Source: CAZEPJ01 sp964514105
GTDB lineage: Bacteria > Desulfobacterota > Desulfocorpusculales > Desulfocorpusculum
Assembly (NCBI GenBank): GCA_964514105.1
Contig: CAZEPJ010000029.1
Coordinates: forward strand, 1-52,024
Direction of reading: 5' to 3'
DNA: 52,024 nucleotides
Below the pieces are notes generated by a model. The model had not been told where the DNA came from. It did not search any database and was given only the letters and a program-made list of their open reading frames with translations. Positions 7,680 through 15,977 of this stretch are shown piece by piece; the first letter of the stretch is position 1, and each line of letters opens with the position of its first letter. A program made the translations under genes and the position numbers.

Positions 7680-9278
7680 TTGTACGACCTGCTCATCCGC
7701 CAGGCCCGGATCATCGACGGGACGGGAGCCCCCGCCTACGAGGGGGACGTGGCCATGGCCGACGGCCGCATCGTCGCCGTGGGCGCGGGGGTGGAAGGTC
7801 AGGCGGCCCGGATCATCCAGGCCCGGGGATGGTCCCTGGCGCCGGGCTTCATCGACATCCACTGCCATTCGGACCGGTATCATCTGGAGCACCCCGACGG
7901 GGACATCAAGTTCCGCCAGGGGGTGACCCTGGAGGTGGTGGGCAACTGCGGCGCGTCCCTCGCCCCCCTGGCCCCCGATCGCGCCCGGGAGGCAGTGGAC
8001 CACGCGTGCGGCGGTCCGGGTCGCTACAAGGGCCCCGTCGACTGGCGGACGTACGGCCAGTACGCCGCCAGGGTGCAGGCCGGTGGCCCCGCGGTCAACG
8101 TGATGGGACTGGTGGGCCACGGCACGCTGCGCATCGCTGCCATGGGCCTCGCGGCCCGGCCCGCCGGGCCCGGGGAGATCTCCCGCATGGAGGGCCTCCT
8201 GGATGAGGCCATGGGCGAGGGCGCCGTTGGGATGTCCAGCGGCCTGTACTACGCCCCGGGGCTCTTCGCCGCCACCGGGGAGGTGGCGGCCCTGGCCAGG
8301 GTGGTGGCCCGGCGGGGGGGCTATTACGCCACGCACCTGCGCAACGAGGCCGAGGGCCTCCTGGCGTCCCTGGACGAGGCCCTGGCCATCGGCCGCACCT
8401 CCGGGGCCCCGGTCCACATCTCCCACCTCAAGACGGCGGGATGGCGCAACTGGCATCTGGCCGATCAGGCCGTGGCCCGCATCGAGTCCGCCCGGGACCA
8501 GGGCCTGGATGTGACCGTGGACGTGTACCCGTACGACTTCTCCGGGACCTCCCTGCTCACGGTCATCCCGCCCTGGGCCCTGGACGGCGGCGTCCCGGCC
8601 CTCCTGCCCCGCCTGGCCGACCCGGCCACGCGGGCCCAGATCATGGCCCACATGAGGGACGGCCTTCCCGGGTGGGAGAACATTTACCGCAACGCCGGAT
8701 GGGACAAGATCATCATCTCGGCCGCGGCAACGCCCCAGGGGCGCCGCATGGAGGGCCGGTCCGTTGCCGATCTCGCCAGCGAGGCCGGGCAGGACCCCTT
8801 CGAGACGGCCCTGGACCTCCTCGCCTCGGAGGGGGGCGCCGTGAGCATCATCGCCGGCTCCATGACCGAGGCCAACGTGGCCCGGTTCATCGCCCTTCCC
8901 TGGGCCATGATCGGCTCCGACGGCTCGCCCAACGAGGGCAAGCCCCACCCCCGGGTGTACGGCACCTTCCCGCGGGTCATCCGCCGCTTCGTCCGGGAAC
9001 TCGGGGTCCTGACCCTGTGCGAGGCCGTGCACAAGATGACGGGGATAACCGCCGCCCGGCTGGGCCTGGGCGAGTTCGGCCGCATCGCCCCGGGCGCCCG
9101 GGCCGATGCGGTCCTGTTCGACCCGCAGGTCGTCGCGGATACGGCCACGTTCCAGGAGCCACGCCAGCACCCCGTGGGGATCCGGGGTGTGATCATCGCC
9201 GGGCGGCTGGTGCTGGACGAAGGCGGGGTCACGGGGGAGCGGCCGGGGATCTTCGTTCGACCCGGGGCAGGCCCGTGA
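7680..9278 (+). CDS. N-acyl-D-amino-acid deacylase (D-aminoacylase), amidohydrolase family
   Basis: Hydrolyses N-acyl-D-amino acids to a carboxylate and the free D-amino acid; zinc-dependent, 532 residues. The metal and catalytic residues of the family are visible: HCH in GFIDIHCHSD (about residues 61-63), the bridging Cys in VVGNCGAS, His in YATHLRNE and in VHISHLK, and Asp in MIGSDGSP. The TTG at 7680 is chosen because LYDLLIRQARIIDGTGAP is the usual N-terminus, GGAG lies eight bases upstream, and the ATG at 7626 falls in the putative -10 box. It heads the plus-strand unit with the two transporter ATPases, which supports import and deacylation of D-amino-acid derivatives. Confidence 0.88.
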   Translation: MYDLLIRQARIIDGTGAPAYEGDVAMADGRIVAVGAGVEGQAARIIQARGWSLAPGFIDIHCHSDRYHLEHPDGDIKFRQGVTLEVVGNCGASLAPLAPDRAREAVDHACGGPGRYKGPVDWRTYGQYAARVQAGGPAVNVMGLVGHGTLRIAAMGLAARPAGPGEISRMEGLLDEAMGEGAVGMSSGLYYAPGLFAATGEVAALARVVARRGGYYATHLRNEAEGLLASLDEALAIGRTSGAPVHISHLKTAGWRNWHLADQAVARIESARDQGLDVTVDVYPYDFSGTSLLTVIPPWALDGGVPALLPRLADPATRAQIMAHMRDGLPGWENIYRNAGWDKIIISAAATPQGRRMEGRSVADLASEAGQDPFETALDLLASEGGAVSIIAGSMTEANVARFIALPWAMIGSDGSPNEGKPHPRVYGTFPRVIRRFVRELGVLTLCEAVHKMTGITAARLGLGEFGRIAPGARADAVLFDPQVVADTATFQEPRQHPVGIRGVIIAGRLVLDEGGVTGERPGIFVRPGAGP

Positions 9279-9306
9279 CGGGTCGGGGCCGGGGAGGAGA
9301 ACTCAG

Positions 9307-9323
9307 CGGGGACTCGGTCCCCG
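9307..9323 (+). other. perfect intercistronic hairpin
   Basis: CGGGGAC, three-base loop, GTCCCCG: a perfect seven-base-pair hairpin between the D-aminoacylase stop and the first ATPase gene. There is no U-run, so it is not a convincing terminator; it may affect message processing or relative expression. Confidence 0.45.
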
Positions 9324-9350
9324 TGCCATCACGGTGAGAGAGCCCGCGTC

Positions 9351-10334
9351 ATGACAAACCCACCGTTACTGTCCGTGGAGAGCCTTCAGACCCACTTTCT
9401 CACATTCGAGGGGGTGGCCAAGGCCGTCGACGACGTCAGCTTCCGGCTGGACAAGGGGGAGACCCTGGGGCTGGTGGGCGAGAGCGGGTGCGGCAAGAGC
9501 GTGACCGCCCTGACCGTCATGCGGCTCATCAAGGAGCCGCCGGGGCGCATCGCCGGGGGGCGCATCGCTTTCAAGGGGCAGGACCTCCTCACCCTGCCTC
9601 CCGGCCAGATGCGGGAGATCCGGGGCAACCGCATCTCCATGATCTTTCAGGAGCCCATGACCTCTCTGAATCCGGTGTACACGGTGGGGGACCAGATCGC
9701 CGAGGCCTTCGTCTTCCACCGTCAGATGAGCCAGAAGGAGAGCTGGGAGGGGGCCGTGGAGATGCTCCGGAAGGTCCAGATCCCCAACCCGGAGAAGCGG
9801 GCCCACGAGTACCCCCATCAGCTCTCAGGCGGCATGCGCCAGAGGGCCATGATCGCCATGGCCCTGGCGTGCGACCCGGAGATCCTCATCGCCGACGAGC
9901 CCACCACCGCCCTGGACGTGACCATTCAGGCCCAGATCCTGGACCTCATGATCCAGCTCAAACAGGACACCGGGGCGGCCATCCTCATGATCACCCACGA
10001 CCTGGGGGTCATCGCCGAGACGTCTCAACGGGTCGTGGTCATGTACGCAGGCAAGGTCCTGGAGGAGGCCACCACCGATGTCCTGTTCCAGGATCCCGTG
10101 CACCCGTACACCCGGGGATTGCTGCGCTCCGTGCCGCGAATCGGCCAGCGGGCCCGGTACGGCCGGGAGCGGTTGGCGGAGATCAGCGGCGTGGTGCCCA
10201 ACCTTTACGAACTGCCCTCGGGTTGCGCGTTTCATCCCCGCTGCAGTGAAGCCCAGGAGGTCTGCCGCAGCCGGGTGCCGGTCCTCCGGGGTTTGGGCGA
10301 CGGACGAAAGGTTCGGTGCTGGATGAGGGAGTGA
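9351..10334 (+). CDS. ABC transporter ATP-binding protein, DppD/OppD family
   Basis: Cytoplasmic ATPase of the peptide-type importer, 327 residues. Walker A GESGCGKS at about 43-50, signature LSGGMRQR, Walker B ILIADEPT and the switch histidine in ITHDLGV are intact. The C-terminal oligopeptide-transporter extension (HPYTRGLL ... CAFHPRC with several cysteines) is present, a region that binds an iron-sulfur cluster in some homologues. It is encoded divergently from its presumed permeases and binding protein. Confidence 0.93.
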   Translation: MTNPPLLSVESLQTHFLTFEGVAKAVDDVSFRLDKGETLGLVGESGCGKSVTALTVMRLIKEPPGRIAGGRIAFKGQDLLTLPPGQMREIRGNRISMIFQEPMTSLNPVYTVGDQIAEAFVFHRQMSQKESWEGAVEMLRKVQIPNPEKRAHEYPHQLSGGMRQRAMIAMALACDPEILIADEPTTALDVTIQAQILDLMIQLKQDTGAAILMITHDLGVIAETSQRVVVMYAGKVLEEATTDVLFQDPVHPYTRGLLRSVPRIGQRARYGRERLAEISGVVPNLYELPSGCAFHPRCSEAQEVCRSRVPVLRGLGDGRKVRCWMRE

Positions 10335-10373
10335 GGGGCGAGACGCCGGCGTGTAGAAAAGGAGAGGGATGCG

Positions 10374-11336
10374 TTGAACCACCTGCTTGAAGTTCAGGAC
10401 CTCAAGGTCTACTTCCCGGTCAAGCGGGGGTTGCTTGGCCGAACCGTGGGCAACGTCCACGCCGTGGACGGCGTCGATTTTCATCTGGACCGGCAGGAGA
10501 CGCTGGGGATCGTGGGGGAGAGCGGCTGCGGCAAGACCACCACCGGGATGGCCGTGCTGCGCCTCATCGAGCCCACGGCAGGGCGGGTCTTCTTCATGGG
10601 ATCCGACCTGTCCCAACAGGGCGCCTCCCGCATGACCGATCTTCGAAAGAGCATGCAGATCATCTTCCAGGACCCTTACTCCTCCCTCAACCCGCGCATG
10701 ACCGTCAAGCACATCCTGGGAGACCCCATGCGCATCCACAACCTGTACCCGGGCCGCGAACGCGAAGATCGCATCGCGTACCTGCTGGACAAGGTTGGCC
10801 TCACGCCGGAGCAGGCCAACCGCTACCCCCACGAGTTCTCCGGCGGCCAGCGCCAGCGCATCGGAATTGCCCGCGCCCTGGCCCTGGCCCCCCAGCTGAT
10901 CATCGGCGACGAGCCGGTCTCCGCCCTGGACGTGAGCATCCGGGCCCAGATCATCAACCTGCTCATCGACCTGCAGGCCGAGTTCGCCCTTTCCTACATC
11001 ATCATCTCCCATGACCTGGCCGTGGTGGAGCACATCTGCGACCGGATCGCCGTCATGTACCTGGGGAAGATCGTGGAGTTGGCGTCCTTCAAGGACCTGT
11101 ACGCCCACCCGCTTCACCCGTACACCCGGGCGCTCCTGTCGGCCGTGCCCACGACGGACCCCGCGGCCCGCCAGGCCCGGATCCTTCTCGAGGGCGACGT
11201 GCCCAGTCCCATCAATCCGCCCCCCGGTTGCCGATTCCACCCCAGGTGCCAGCGCCGCCGCCCCGACTGCAGCGACGCGGAGCCACCTCTGCGCGAGGTA
11301 TCCCCCGGGCACCAGGTTGCCTGCTTCGCGCCGTGA
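10374..11336 (+). CDS. ABC transporter ATP-binding protein, DppF/OppF family
   Basis: Second ATPase of the importer, 320 residues. Walker A GESGCGKT (about 48-55), signature FSGGQRQRIGIARAL, Walker B LIIGDEPVSALD and ISHDLAVV are all present, followed by the HPLHPYTRALLSAVP and CRFHPRC tail. The start is TTG at 10374 with GGAGAGG upstream; an ATG at 10369 is out of frame and runs into a stop at once. It probably forms a heterodimer with the preceding DppD-like subunit. Confidence 0.92.
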   Translation: MNHLLEVQDLKVYFPVKRGLLGRTVGNVHAVDGVDFHLDRQETLGIVGESGCGKTTTGMAVLRLIEPTAGRVFFMGSDLSQQGASRMTDLRKSMQIIFQDPYSSLNPRMTVKHILGDPMRIHNLYPGREREDRIAYLLDKVGLTPEQANRYPHEFSGGQRQRIGIARALALAPQLIIGDEPVSALDVSIRAQIINLLIDLQAEFALSYIIISHDLAVVEHICDRIAVMYLGKIVELASFKDLYAHPLHPYTRALLSAVPTTDPAARQARILLEGDVPSPINPPPGCRFHPRCQRRRPDCSDAEPPLREVSPGHQVACFAP

Positions 11337-11414
11337 GCCCTGGGCGCGAACCCGCTGGTGTGCTAATCTGCCCCTGGCTGCAATCCTCGGCAACGGCCGC
11401 ACCGGAGGTCTGAG

Positions 11415-11762
11415 ATGAAAAGACAGTGGGAATGGGTGGCGTTCTCGCTGGTGGCAGCGCTGGCCCTCTCGGGCTGCTGGTACTACGAAACCTACCCGAC
11501 CGGATACGGCGCGGGCTATTCCTCGTACGGCGGCGTGATCGTCGAGGCACCGCCCGCAGCGGTGTACGAGGATCCGCTCTGGTCTTCCCGTCCGGACCCC
11601 TACCACTCGTGGGTCCCCGGCCACTGGCGATGGACCTCCCACGGGTACCGCTGGGTCCCGGGCCGCTGGGTGAGTTCCCCGTATGCCGGCGCCGTCTGGG
11701 TCCCAGGCCACTACCGGCGCGTCCACGGAGGCTGGGCCTGGGTGGACGGGCACTGGCGGTAG
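11415..11762 (+). CDS. YXWGXW-repeat lipoprotein
   Basis: Small predicted outer-surface lipoprotein of 115 residues. A signal peptide ends in the lipobox LSGC with Cys at residue 21. The mature part is rich in Tyr, Trp and Gly and holds repeats of the YxWVPGxW type (WVPGHWRW, RWVPGRW, VWVPGHYR, GGWAWVDGHWR), the YXWGXW family pattern. Function of this family is unknown. It is 78 bases after the ATPase gene and may be a separate unit. Confidence 0.8.
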   Translation: MKRQWEWVAFSLVAALALSGCWYYETYPTGYGAGYSSYGGVIVEAPPAAVYEDPLWSSRPDPYHSWVPGHWRWTSHGYRWVPGRWVSSPYAGAVWVPGHYRRVHGGWAWVDGHWR

Positions 11763-11792
11763 CGAGCGGGCGCCGCCCCTCCAAGCCGGGAC

Positions 11793-12086
11793 CTATCCCT
11801 TGCGGAGCCGGCGGATCTCGAAGACCACCGGGTTCAAGGCGTCGGGGCACGCGTGGGTGGCCACGTCCGGATCCTCGAGCCATGGGAACCGGGCCCCGTA
11901 CCGCATGGCGAAGACCTTGGGCAGAAAGCTGTACAGGGCACTCAGGCAGATCCGGCCCTGCACCGTCTCGCCGTCAAAGCGCACCTCGTCGCCCACCTTG
12001 TGGCCCGCGGCACATTGCCCCTCTTGACCAATGACTTTGGCCACGACGGTGAACCCCGTTTCCTGTGGTTCCCTAGCTCCTTTCAC
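11793..12086 (-). CDS. TIGR04076 family protein
   Basis: A 97-residue protein matching the TIGR04076 pattern: GQCAAGHKVGDEV, ICLSALYSFLPKVFAMRYG, FPWLEDPDVATHACPD and NPVVFEIRRL. Three cysteines (in GQCAAGH, RICLSAL and HACPD) recur in the family. Its role is unknown; such genes are frequent in anaerobes and archaea. It lies 28 bases downstream of the alcohol dehydrogenase gene and is probably co-transcribed. Confidence 0.75.
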   Translation of the reverse strand: MKGAREPQETGFTVVAKVIGQEGQCAAGHKVGDEVRFDGETVQGRICLSALYSFLPKVFAMRYGARFPWLEDPDVATHACPDALNPVVFEIRRLRKG

Positions 12087-12114
12087 GACTCACCTCTCCC
12101 TGTCAGCCGGCGCC

Positions 12115-13209
12115 TCAGGCCGTCAAGTCCAGCGTGGCCCGAAACAACTCTCCCTGGTCCGCCCTCTCCATGGCCTCGTTGATCCTCTCGAACGGGAATC
12201 GGTGCGAGAGGATCGCATCCAGGGGGAGCCGCCCCCGGTTGGCCGCCAGGAATTCCAGGGCGGCCCCCAGGGCCCACGCCTCATAGCAGATGGCCGTCCG
12301 CAGGGACAGACCCCGCAGGACCATGTACCCCGGGTCCACGGCCGCCGTGACGCCGATGCCGATGTTGCCGATTTCCACCATCCGCCCGCCCGGGGCGAGC
12401 ATGCGCAGGCCCTCGGGGACGGATTCGGGCACCCCGGTGAGGCCCATGACCAGATCGGCCCCCTGCCCATCCGTGAGCTCCCGGACCCGGGATGCCAGCT
12501 CCCGGGCATCCTTGAACCCCTTGACGTCGACGGCCTCATGGGCGCCGAACCGCCGGGCCAGGGCGAGCCGCCCTTCCTCCCGATCCAGGACGATGACCGC
12601 TCGGGCGCCCATGCCCCGGGCCACGGCCGTGGCATAGATGCCCAGCCCCCCCGCACCCTGGATTACCACGGCATCGCCCGGGCGCATGGCTGCCTCGTGG
12701 AGCCCCTGGATGACCTGGCTCAGGGCGCAGTTGGCGGGAGCCGCCGCTTCGTCGGGCACGCCGTCGGGCACCTTGAAGACGGGATTCCCGGCAGGGGAGT
12801 AGTAGTACTCGGCGTACGCCCCCCGGAAATGAGGGGGGGCGTCCGCCGGGGCCGTCCAGTACTTGAGCTTGGCCTGGCACGCCGTTCGATTGCCCCGCTG
12901 GCACGGACGGCATGTGCCGCAGAACAAAAAATACGGCGCCACCACCCGATCCCCCTCCCTCAGGGGCCTTCCGGCGGCGTCCGCCTTGATCTCGCGGCCC
13001 AGCCGGGCGATGCGCCCCACCATCTCGTGGCCCCCGACCATGCCCGCAGGGAAGGGCGACTCCCCCCGCCACATATGGACGTCCGACCCGCAGACGTTGG
13101 CCAGGGAGACCCGGATCAGGACGGCCCGCTCCTCCACCTCCGGGATCTCAAACTCCCGGATCTCGAAAGGCTGGCGAACGCCGCAGAAGATCGCTGCCCG
13201 GGCCTTCAT
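12115..13209 (-). CDS. zinc-binding alcohol dehydrogenase (MDR superfamily)
   Basis: Medium-chain dehydrogenase of 364 residues. Catalytic zinc ligands are Cys40 and the His61-Glu62 pair (VCGSDVHMW, VGGHEMVG); the structural zinc lobe has Cys97, Cys100, Cys103 and Cys111. A Rossmann motif GAGGLGIYA lies in the middle and binds NAD(P). It differs clearly from the Had dehydrogenase 800 bases away, so it is not a duplicate. An alcohol or cyclitol substrate is possible; the sequence does not tell which. Confidence 0.85.
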   Translation of the reverse strand: MKARAAIFCGVRQPFEIREFEIPEVEERAVLIRVSLANVCGSDVHMWRGESPFPAGMVGGHEMVGRIARLGREIKADAAGRPLREGDRVVAPYFLFCGTCRPCQRGNRTACQAKLKYWTAPADAPPHFRGAYAEYYYSPAGNPVFKVPDGVPDEAAAPANCALSQVIQGLHEAAMRPGDAVVIQGAGGLGIYATAVARGMGARAVIVLDREEGRLALARRFGAHEAVDVKGFKDARELASRVRELTDGQGADLVMGLTGVPESVPEGLRMLAPGGRMVEIGNIGIGVTAAVDPGYMVLRGLSLRTAICYEAWALGAALEFLAANRGRLPLDAILSHRFPFERINEAMERADQGELFRATLDLTA

Positions 13210-13233
13210 GGGTCACCTCCCGCGCGCGCCTCC

Positions 13234-13797
13234 TCATCGAACCATGAGGAAGGCGTAGCGATTCATGGCCTGGTCGTAGTCCGCCAGGACCTGGATGGAA
13301 AGACCGAGCCTTCTCACGGTGCTGTACACGTCCATGGCCATGGCCTCGGGGCTGGGGCGGGCGGCCCGGGGGTTCCTGCACGTCGCCCGCTCCCCCGTGC
13401 ACTCGCTGCACAAGTGACAACTGTCCATGAACAGGAGAAAGGCCCGCTCGTGCCCCCATGTGAATACGTCCCGTTCCAGTTTGGAGAGCTTGGCGTTGAT
13501 CCCCGCGGACCACTTGTGGCGGTCCTGGGGCTTGGCCACTGTCTTCTCGAAGTGAAAGACCACGGCCTGGGCATACTCCCGGAAGAACCGCTCGCACTCG
13601 GCCACCGAGGGCATGTTGGGCGGGCAGCAGGCGTTCTTCCCGTAGTTGCCGCAGCCGAAGGTGCATTTCATGCGGACCCACTGGGAGACCACGATCTTGC
13701 GCGGATCGATCCAGTGGAAATCCTCGAAGCCGTGATCCCGGAAGAGCTGCGCCAGCTTGCCCCGTTCCCCGGCAAGACTCCTTGACCTCGTCCCCAC
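13234..13797 (-). CDS. DUF2284 cysteine-rich metal-binding protein
   Basis: DUF2284 proteins are predicted metal- or iron-sulfur-binding proteins. The 187-residue product has KCTFGCGNYGKNACCPPNMP near the N-terminus and CHLCSECTGERATCRNP in the second half, giving nine cysteines in the expected spacing. The GTG at 13797 follows a GGAGGAGAGAG purine run; upstream in-frame codons overlap non-coding sequence. Located just 24 bases before the dehydrogenase gene and downstream of the bam terminator. Function unknown. Confidence 0.75.
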   Translation of the reverse strand: MGTRSRSLAGERGKLAQLFRDHGFEDFHWIDPRKIVVSQWVRMKCTFGCGNYGKNACCPPNMPSVAECERFFREYAQAVVFHFEKTVAKPQDRHKWSAGINAKLSKLERDVFTWGHERAFLLFMDSCHLCSECTGERATCRNPRAARPSPEAMAMDVYSTVRRLGLSIQVLADYDQAMNRYAFLMVR

Positions 13798-13912
13798 CTC
13801 TCTCCTCCTCTCCGACGGATTCCTGGTGGATCCGGCCCGTTGGGGATGTATCACATCGCCCCGCGTCCCGCAATAGGGTCTGACGGACAGGCCATGTCCC
13901 GCCAAACAGAAA

Positions 13913-13951
13913 GGCCCGATGGGCGCCATCGATCGAAGAGCCCGTCGGGCC
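13913..13951 (-). terminator. terminator-like hairpin after had
   Basis: Inverted repeat with 12-base arms (GGCCCGATGGGC at 13913-13924 and GCCCGTCGGGCC at 13940-13951, one G-U type mismatch) around a 15-base loop. In the minus-strand transcript it comes 23 bases after the had stop and is followed by TTTCTGTTT. This would end the bam operon. Confidence 0.65.
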
Positions 13952-13974
13952 GTTCCGGACGATTCCTGGGCGGC

Positions 13975-15072
13975 CTAGAAATCCGGCTCCAGGACGATGC
14001 GTTTGAGCAGCTGGCCCGAGTGGGCGTCCTCGAAGGCGGCCTGGATGCCGCTCATGGGCCGCGTCTCCAGGAAGGGTTCGATCCGGAGCTTACCGCTCTG
14101 GACCATGTTCAGGACGATGGGATAGTACTTGGGCAGACACCCCCAGGTGCCGATGATCTCTGCGTCAAAGGCCATGAGCCGGGAGATGCTGTACTCGTTC
14201 TTGGCCATGCCGAAGCCCACCACCACGAGCTTGCCCACGAAGGACAGCAGCGTGAGGGCGATCTCCTGGCCCTGTTTGGTCCCCGACACCTCGAAGATCT
14301 TCCAGCCCCAGTTGGGAAGCTTGTGAGCCTTGGAGATGTCCCGGAACTCGTTCTGGACGTCCTTGGCCTCCTTCCCCTTGGTGTTGATTGCGGCATCGGC
14401 GCCGTATTCCAAGGAGCGTTTCAGTTTCTCCTCGCTGCGGGCCATGGCCACCACGAACCGGGCGCCCAGCGCCTTGACCATCTGGGTCATGTACACGCCG
14501 ACGCCGCCCGTGGCCCCGATGACCACGGCCACGTCGCCCTCCTTGAACTCCGCCCGCATGGCCGCCTGATAGGGCGTGGTCACCGCGTCGGCCACCACCG
14601 CGTAGTGGGACAGCGGCAATCCCTTGGTGTCACCCACCACGCACAGGTCCTGGGACGGGACCACGATGTGGCTGGAGAAGCCCCCGTACTGGCCCAGGCT
14701 GTTGCCCGGCATCTTCTGGGCCAGACACCGATTTCCCCGCCCGGCCGCGCAGATGGGGCAACTGTTGCACGGCATCACCGCGGGGACGATGACGTCCTTG
14801 CCCAGCAGGTCACCCGCAACCACGGTGCCGCTGATCTCGTGTCCCAGGGTGAGGGGCGGCTTGCTCACCGTGGGCACCCCGTCGTAGAAATACCCCAGAT
14901 CCGTGTGGCAGACCCCGCAACCCGCCACCTGAACCAACGACTCCCCCGCCTGGAGCTCCGGCACGGGGAGCTCGGCGCGGGCAAGCACTCCTTGGGTCAC
15001 CACGCCCGTCTCCCGGTCCTTGCTGAAGGGCTGCTGCATCTGCCAGGTCTGGATCTTGCTGGGAACCGCCAT
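13975..15072 (-). CDS. had: 6-hydroxycyclohex-1-ene-1-carbonyl-CoA dehydrogenase (Had/BamQ)
   Basis: Oxidises 6-hydroxycyclohex-1-ene-1-carbonyl-CoA to the 6-oxo compound with NAD+, the third step after dearomatisation of benzoyl-CoA. Zinc-dependent MDR enzyme of 365 residues: Cys55 and His78-Glu79 region for the catalytic zinc (GCGVCHTDLGYFYDG, LGHEISG), Cys102, Cys105, Cys108 and Cys116 for the structural zinc, and IGATGGVGVYM at about 185-195 for the cofactor. The N-terminus (KIQTWQMQQPF) and the tail are of the Had type. AAGGAGGTG precedes the ATG. As last gene of the bam operon it completes, with Dch and Oah, the upper benzoyl-CoA pathway. Confidence 0.9.
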   Translation of the reverse strand: MAVPSKIQTWQMQQPFSKDRETGVVTQGVLARAELPVPELQAGESLVQVAGCGVCHTDLGYFYDGVPTVSKPPLTLGHEISGTVVAGDLLGKDVIVPAVMPCNSCPICAAGRGNRCLAQKMPGNSLGQYGGFSSHIVVPSQDLCVVGDTKGLPLSHYAVVADAVTTPYQAAMRAEFKEGDVAVVIGATGGVGVYMTQMVKALGARFVVAMARSEEKLKRSLEYGADAAINTKGKEAKDVQNEFRDISKAHKLPNWGWKIFEVSGTKQGQEIALTLLSFVGKLVVVGFGMAKNEYSISRLMAFDAEIIGTWGCLPKYYPIVLNMVQSGKLRIEPFLETRPMSGIQAAFEDAHSGQLLKRIVLEPDF

Positions 15073-15092
15073 GTTCGCACCTCCTTGTGGTG

Positions 15093-15350
15093 TCAGAAGA
15101 GATCATCCTTGCCGGGGACCGAGCCCTCCTCCTTGACGCGCGTGTAGATGATCCGAAATCGACCGGGAGCGGCATCGAGGCAGCTCCGGCACTCCCCCCC
15201 TGGGGGATCGGTGGGCAGAGGCTCCAGCAGGACCTCCATGCCCAGAGACCTGTAGAGCGCCGCCGCCTCGCTCAGACGGGGCTCATCGGCCACGAACTGC
15301 CGCTTCCATCCACGGGACAGAAGCTCCTCCTCGCGCTGGTCCGGGGCCAC
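15093..15350 (-). CDS. small conserved CxxC protein in the bam operon
   Basis: An 85-residue product from GTG 15350 (GAGGG six bases upstream). Visible features are EEELLSRGWKRQF, DEPRLSEAAALYRSLGMEV and a GECRSCL motif followed by RFRIIYTR, a pattern I recognise in small uncharacterised proteins of anaerobes. The two cysteines could bind metal or act as a redox pair. It sits 12 bases after bamI and 20 before had, so it is surely co-transcribed with the reductase genes. No function is assigned. Confidence 0.7.
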   Translation of the reverse strand: MAPDQREEELLSRGWKRQFVADEPRLSEAAALYRSLGMEVLLEPLPTDPPGGECRSCLDAAPGRFRIIYTRVKEEGSVPGKDDLF

Positions 15351-15362
15351 GAGATCCCTCGC

Positions 15363-15977
15363 CTACTCCTGCGGTCTCCCTGCCGAAGCCGCCGGCGGAA
15401 AGGCCAGGGCCTCCACCAAGACATAGGCCGCCTGCAGCGCCTCCGTGGGGCACAGGGGGAAGCAGGCCTTGCAGCTCCAGCACTCCTTGGAGGCGATCTC
15501 CGGGACGAAGCAGATCTCCCGGCGCGTCCCCCTGTCCACGAACCCCACCGCGTGCTTTTTCACCACCTCGGCGCAGTACCGCACGCACAGGCCGCAATGG
15601 ATGCAGAAATCCGACTCCCGCTCGAAACGGTTCCTGTCCGCCCCGTAATCCCTAGCCAATTCCTGAAGATCGAATGCATCCGGGGCATGGGCCAGGAGCA
15701 GCTCCAGGATCACCTTGCGGATCCGATCCACCTTATCGGACCGGGTCCGGACCACCAGCCCCTGCTCCACCGGGTAGAGGCAGGCGGCAACCAGCCGAGT
15801 CCCGCCCCGGACGTCCGCTTCCACCGTGCAGATGCGACAGGCGCCATAGGGCTCCAGCTTCTCATGGTGACACAGCGTCGGGATGAGGATCCCGGCACCC
15901 TGCGCCGCCTCCAGAACCGTCATCCCCTCCCGGGCACTGACCTCCCGCCCGTCGATATTCACGAGGATCTCGCTCAT
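15363..15977 (-). CDS. bamI: BamI: 2Fe-2S/4Fe-4S electron-transfer subunit (NuoG N-terminus-like)
   Basis: Iron-sulfur subunit of the class II benzoyl-CoA reductase complex, resembling the N-terminal part of NuoG/HydA-type proteins. The 204 residues carry a [2Fe-2S] site (Cys36, Cys47, Cys50, Cys66) and two [4Fe-4S] sites (Cys125, 128, 131, 135 and Cys166, 169, 172, 176). Its start codon overlaps the bamH stop (ATGA). With BamG and BamH it forms an NADH-dehydrogenase-like module that would exchange electrons with NAD(H). Confidence 0.9.
   Translation of the reverse strand: MSEILVNIDGREVSAREGMTVLEAAQGAGILIPTLCHHEKLEPYGACRICTVEADVRGGTRLVAACLYPVEQGLVVRTRSDKVDRIRKVILELLLAHAPDAFDLQELARDYGADRNRFERESDFCIHCGLCVRYCAEVVKKHAVGFVDRGTRREICFVPEIASKECWSCKACFPLCPTEALQAAYVLVEALAFPPAASAGRPQE

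Noticed and set aside
12115..15072. The two zinc dehydrogenases as duplicates of Had
   Set aside because: They share only the MDR fold and ligand pattern; N-termini, cofactor loops and tails differ, and only the gene at 13975-15072 has the Had-type ends.
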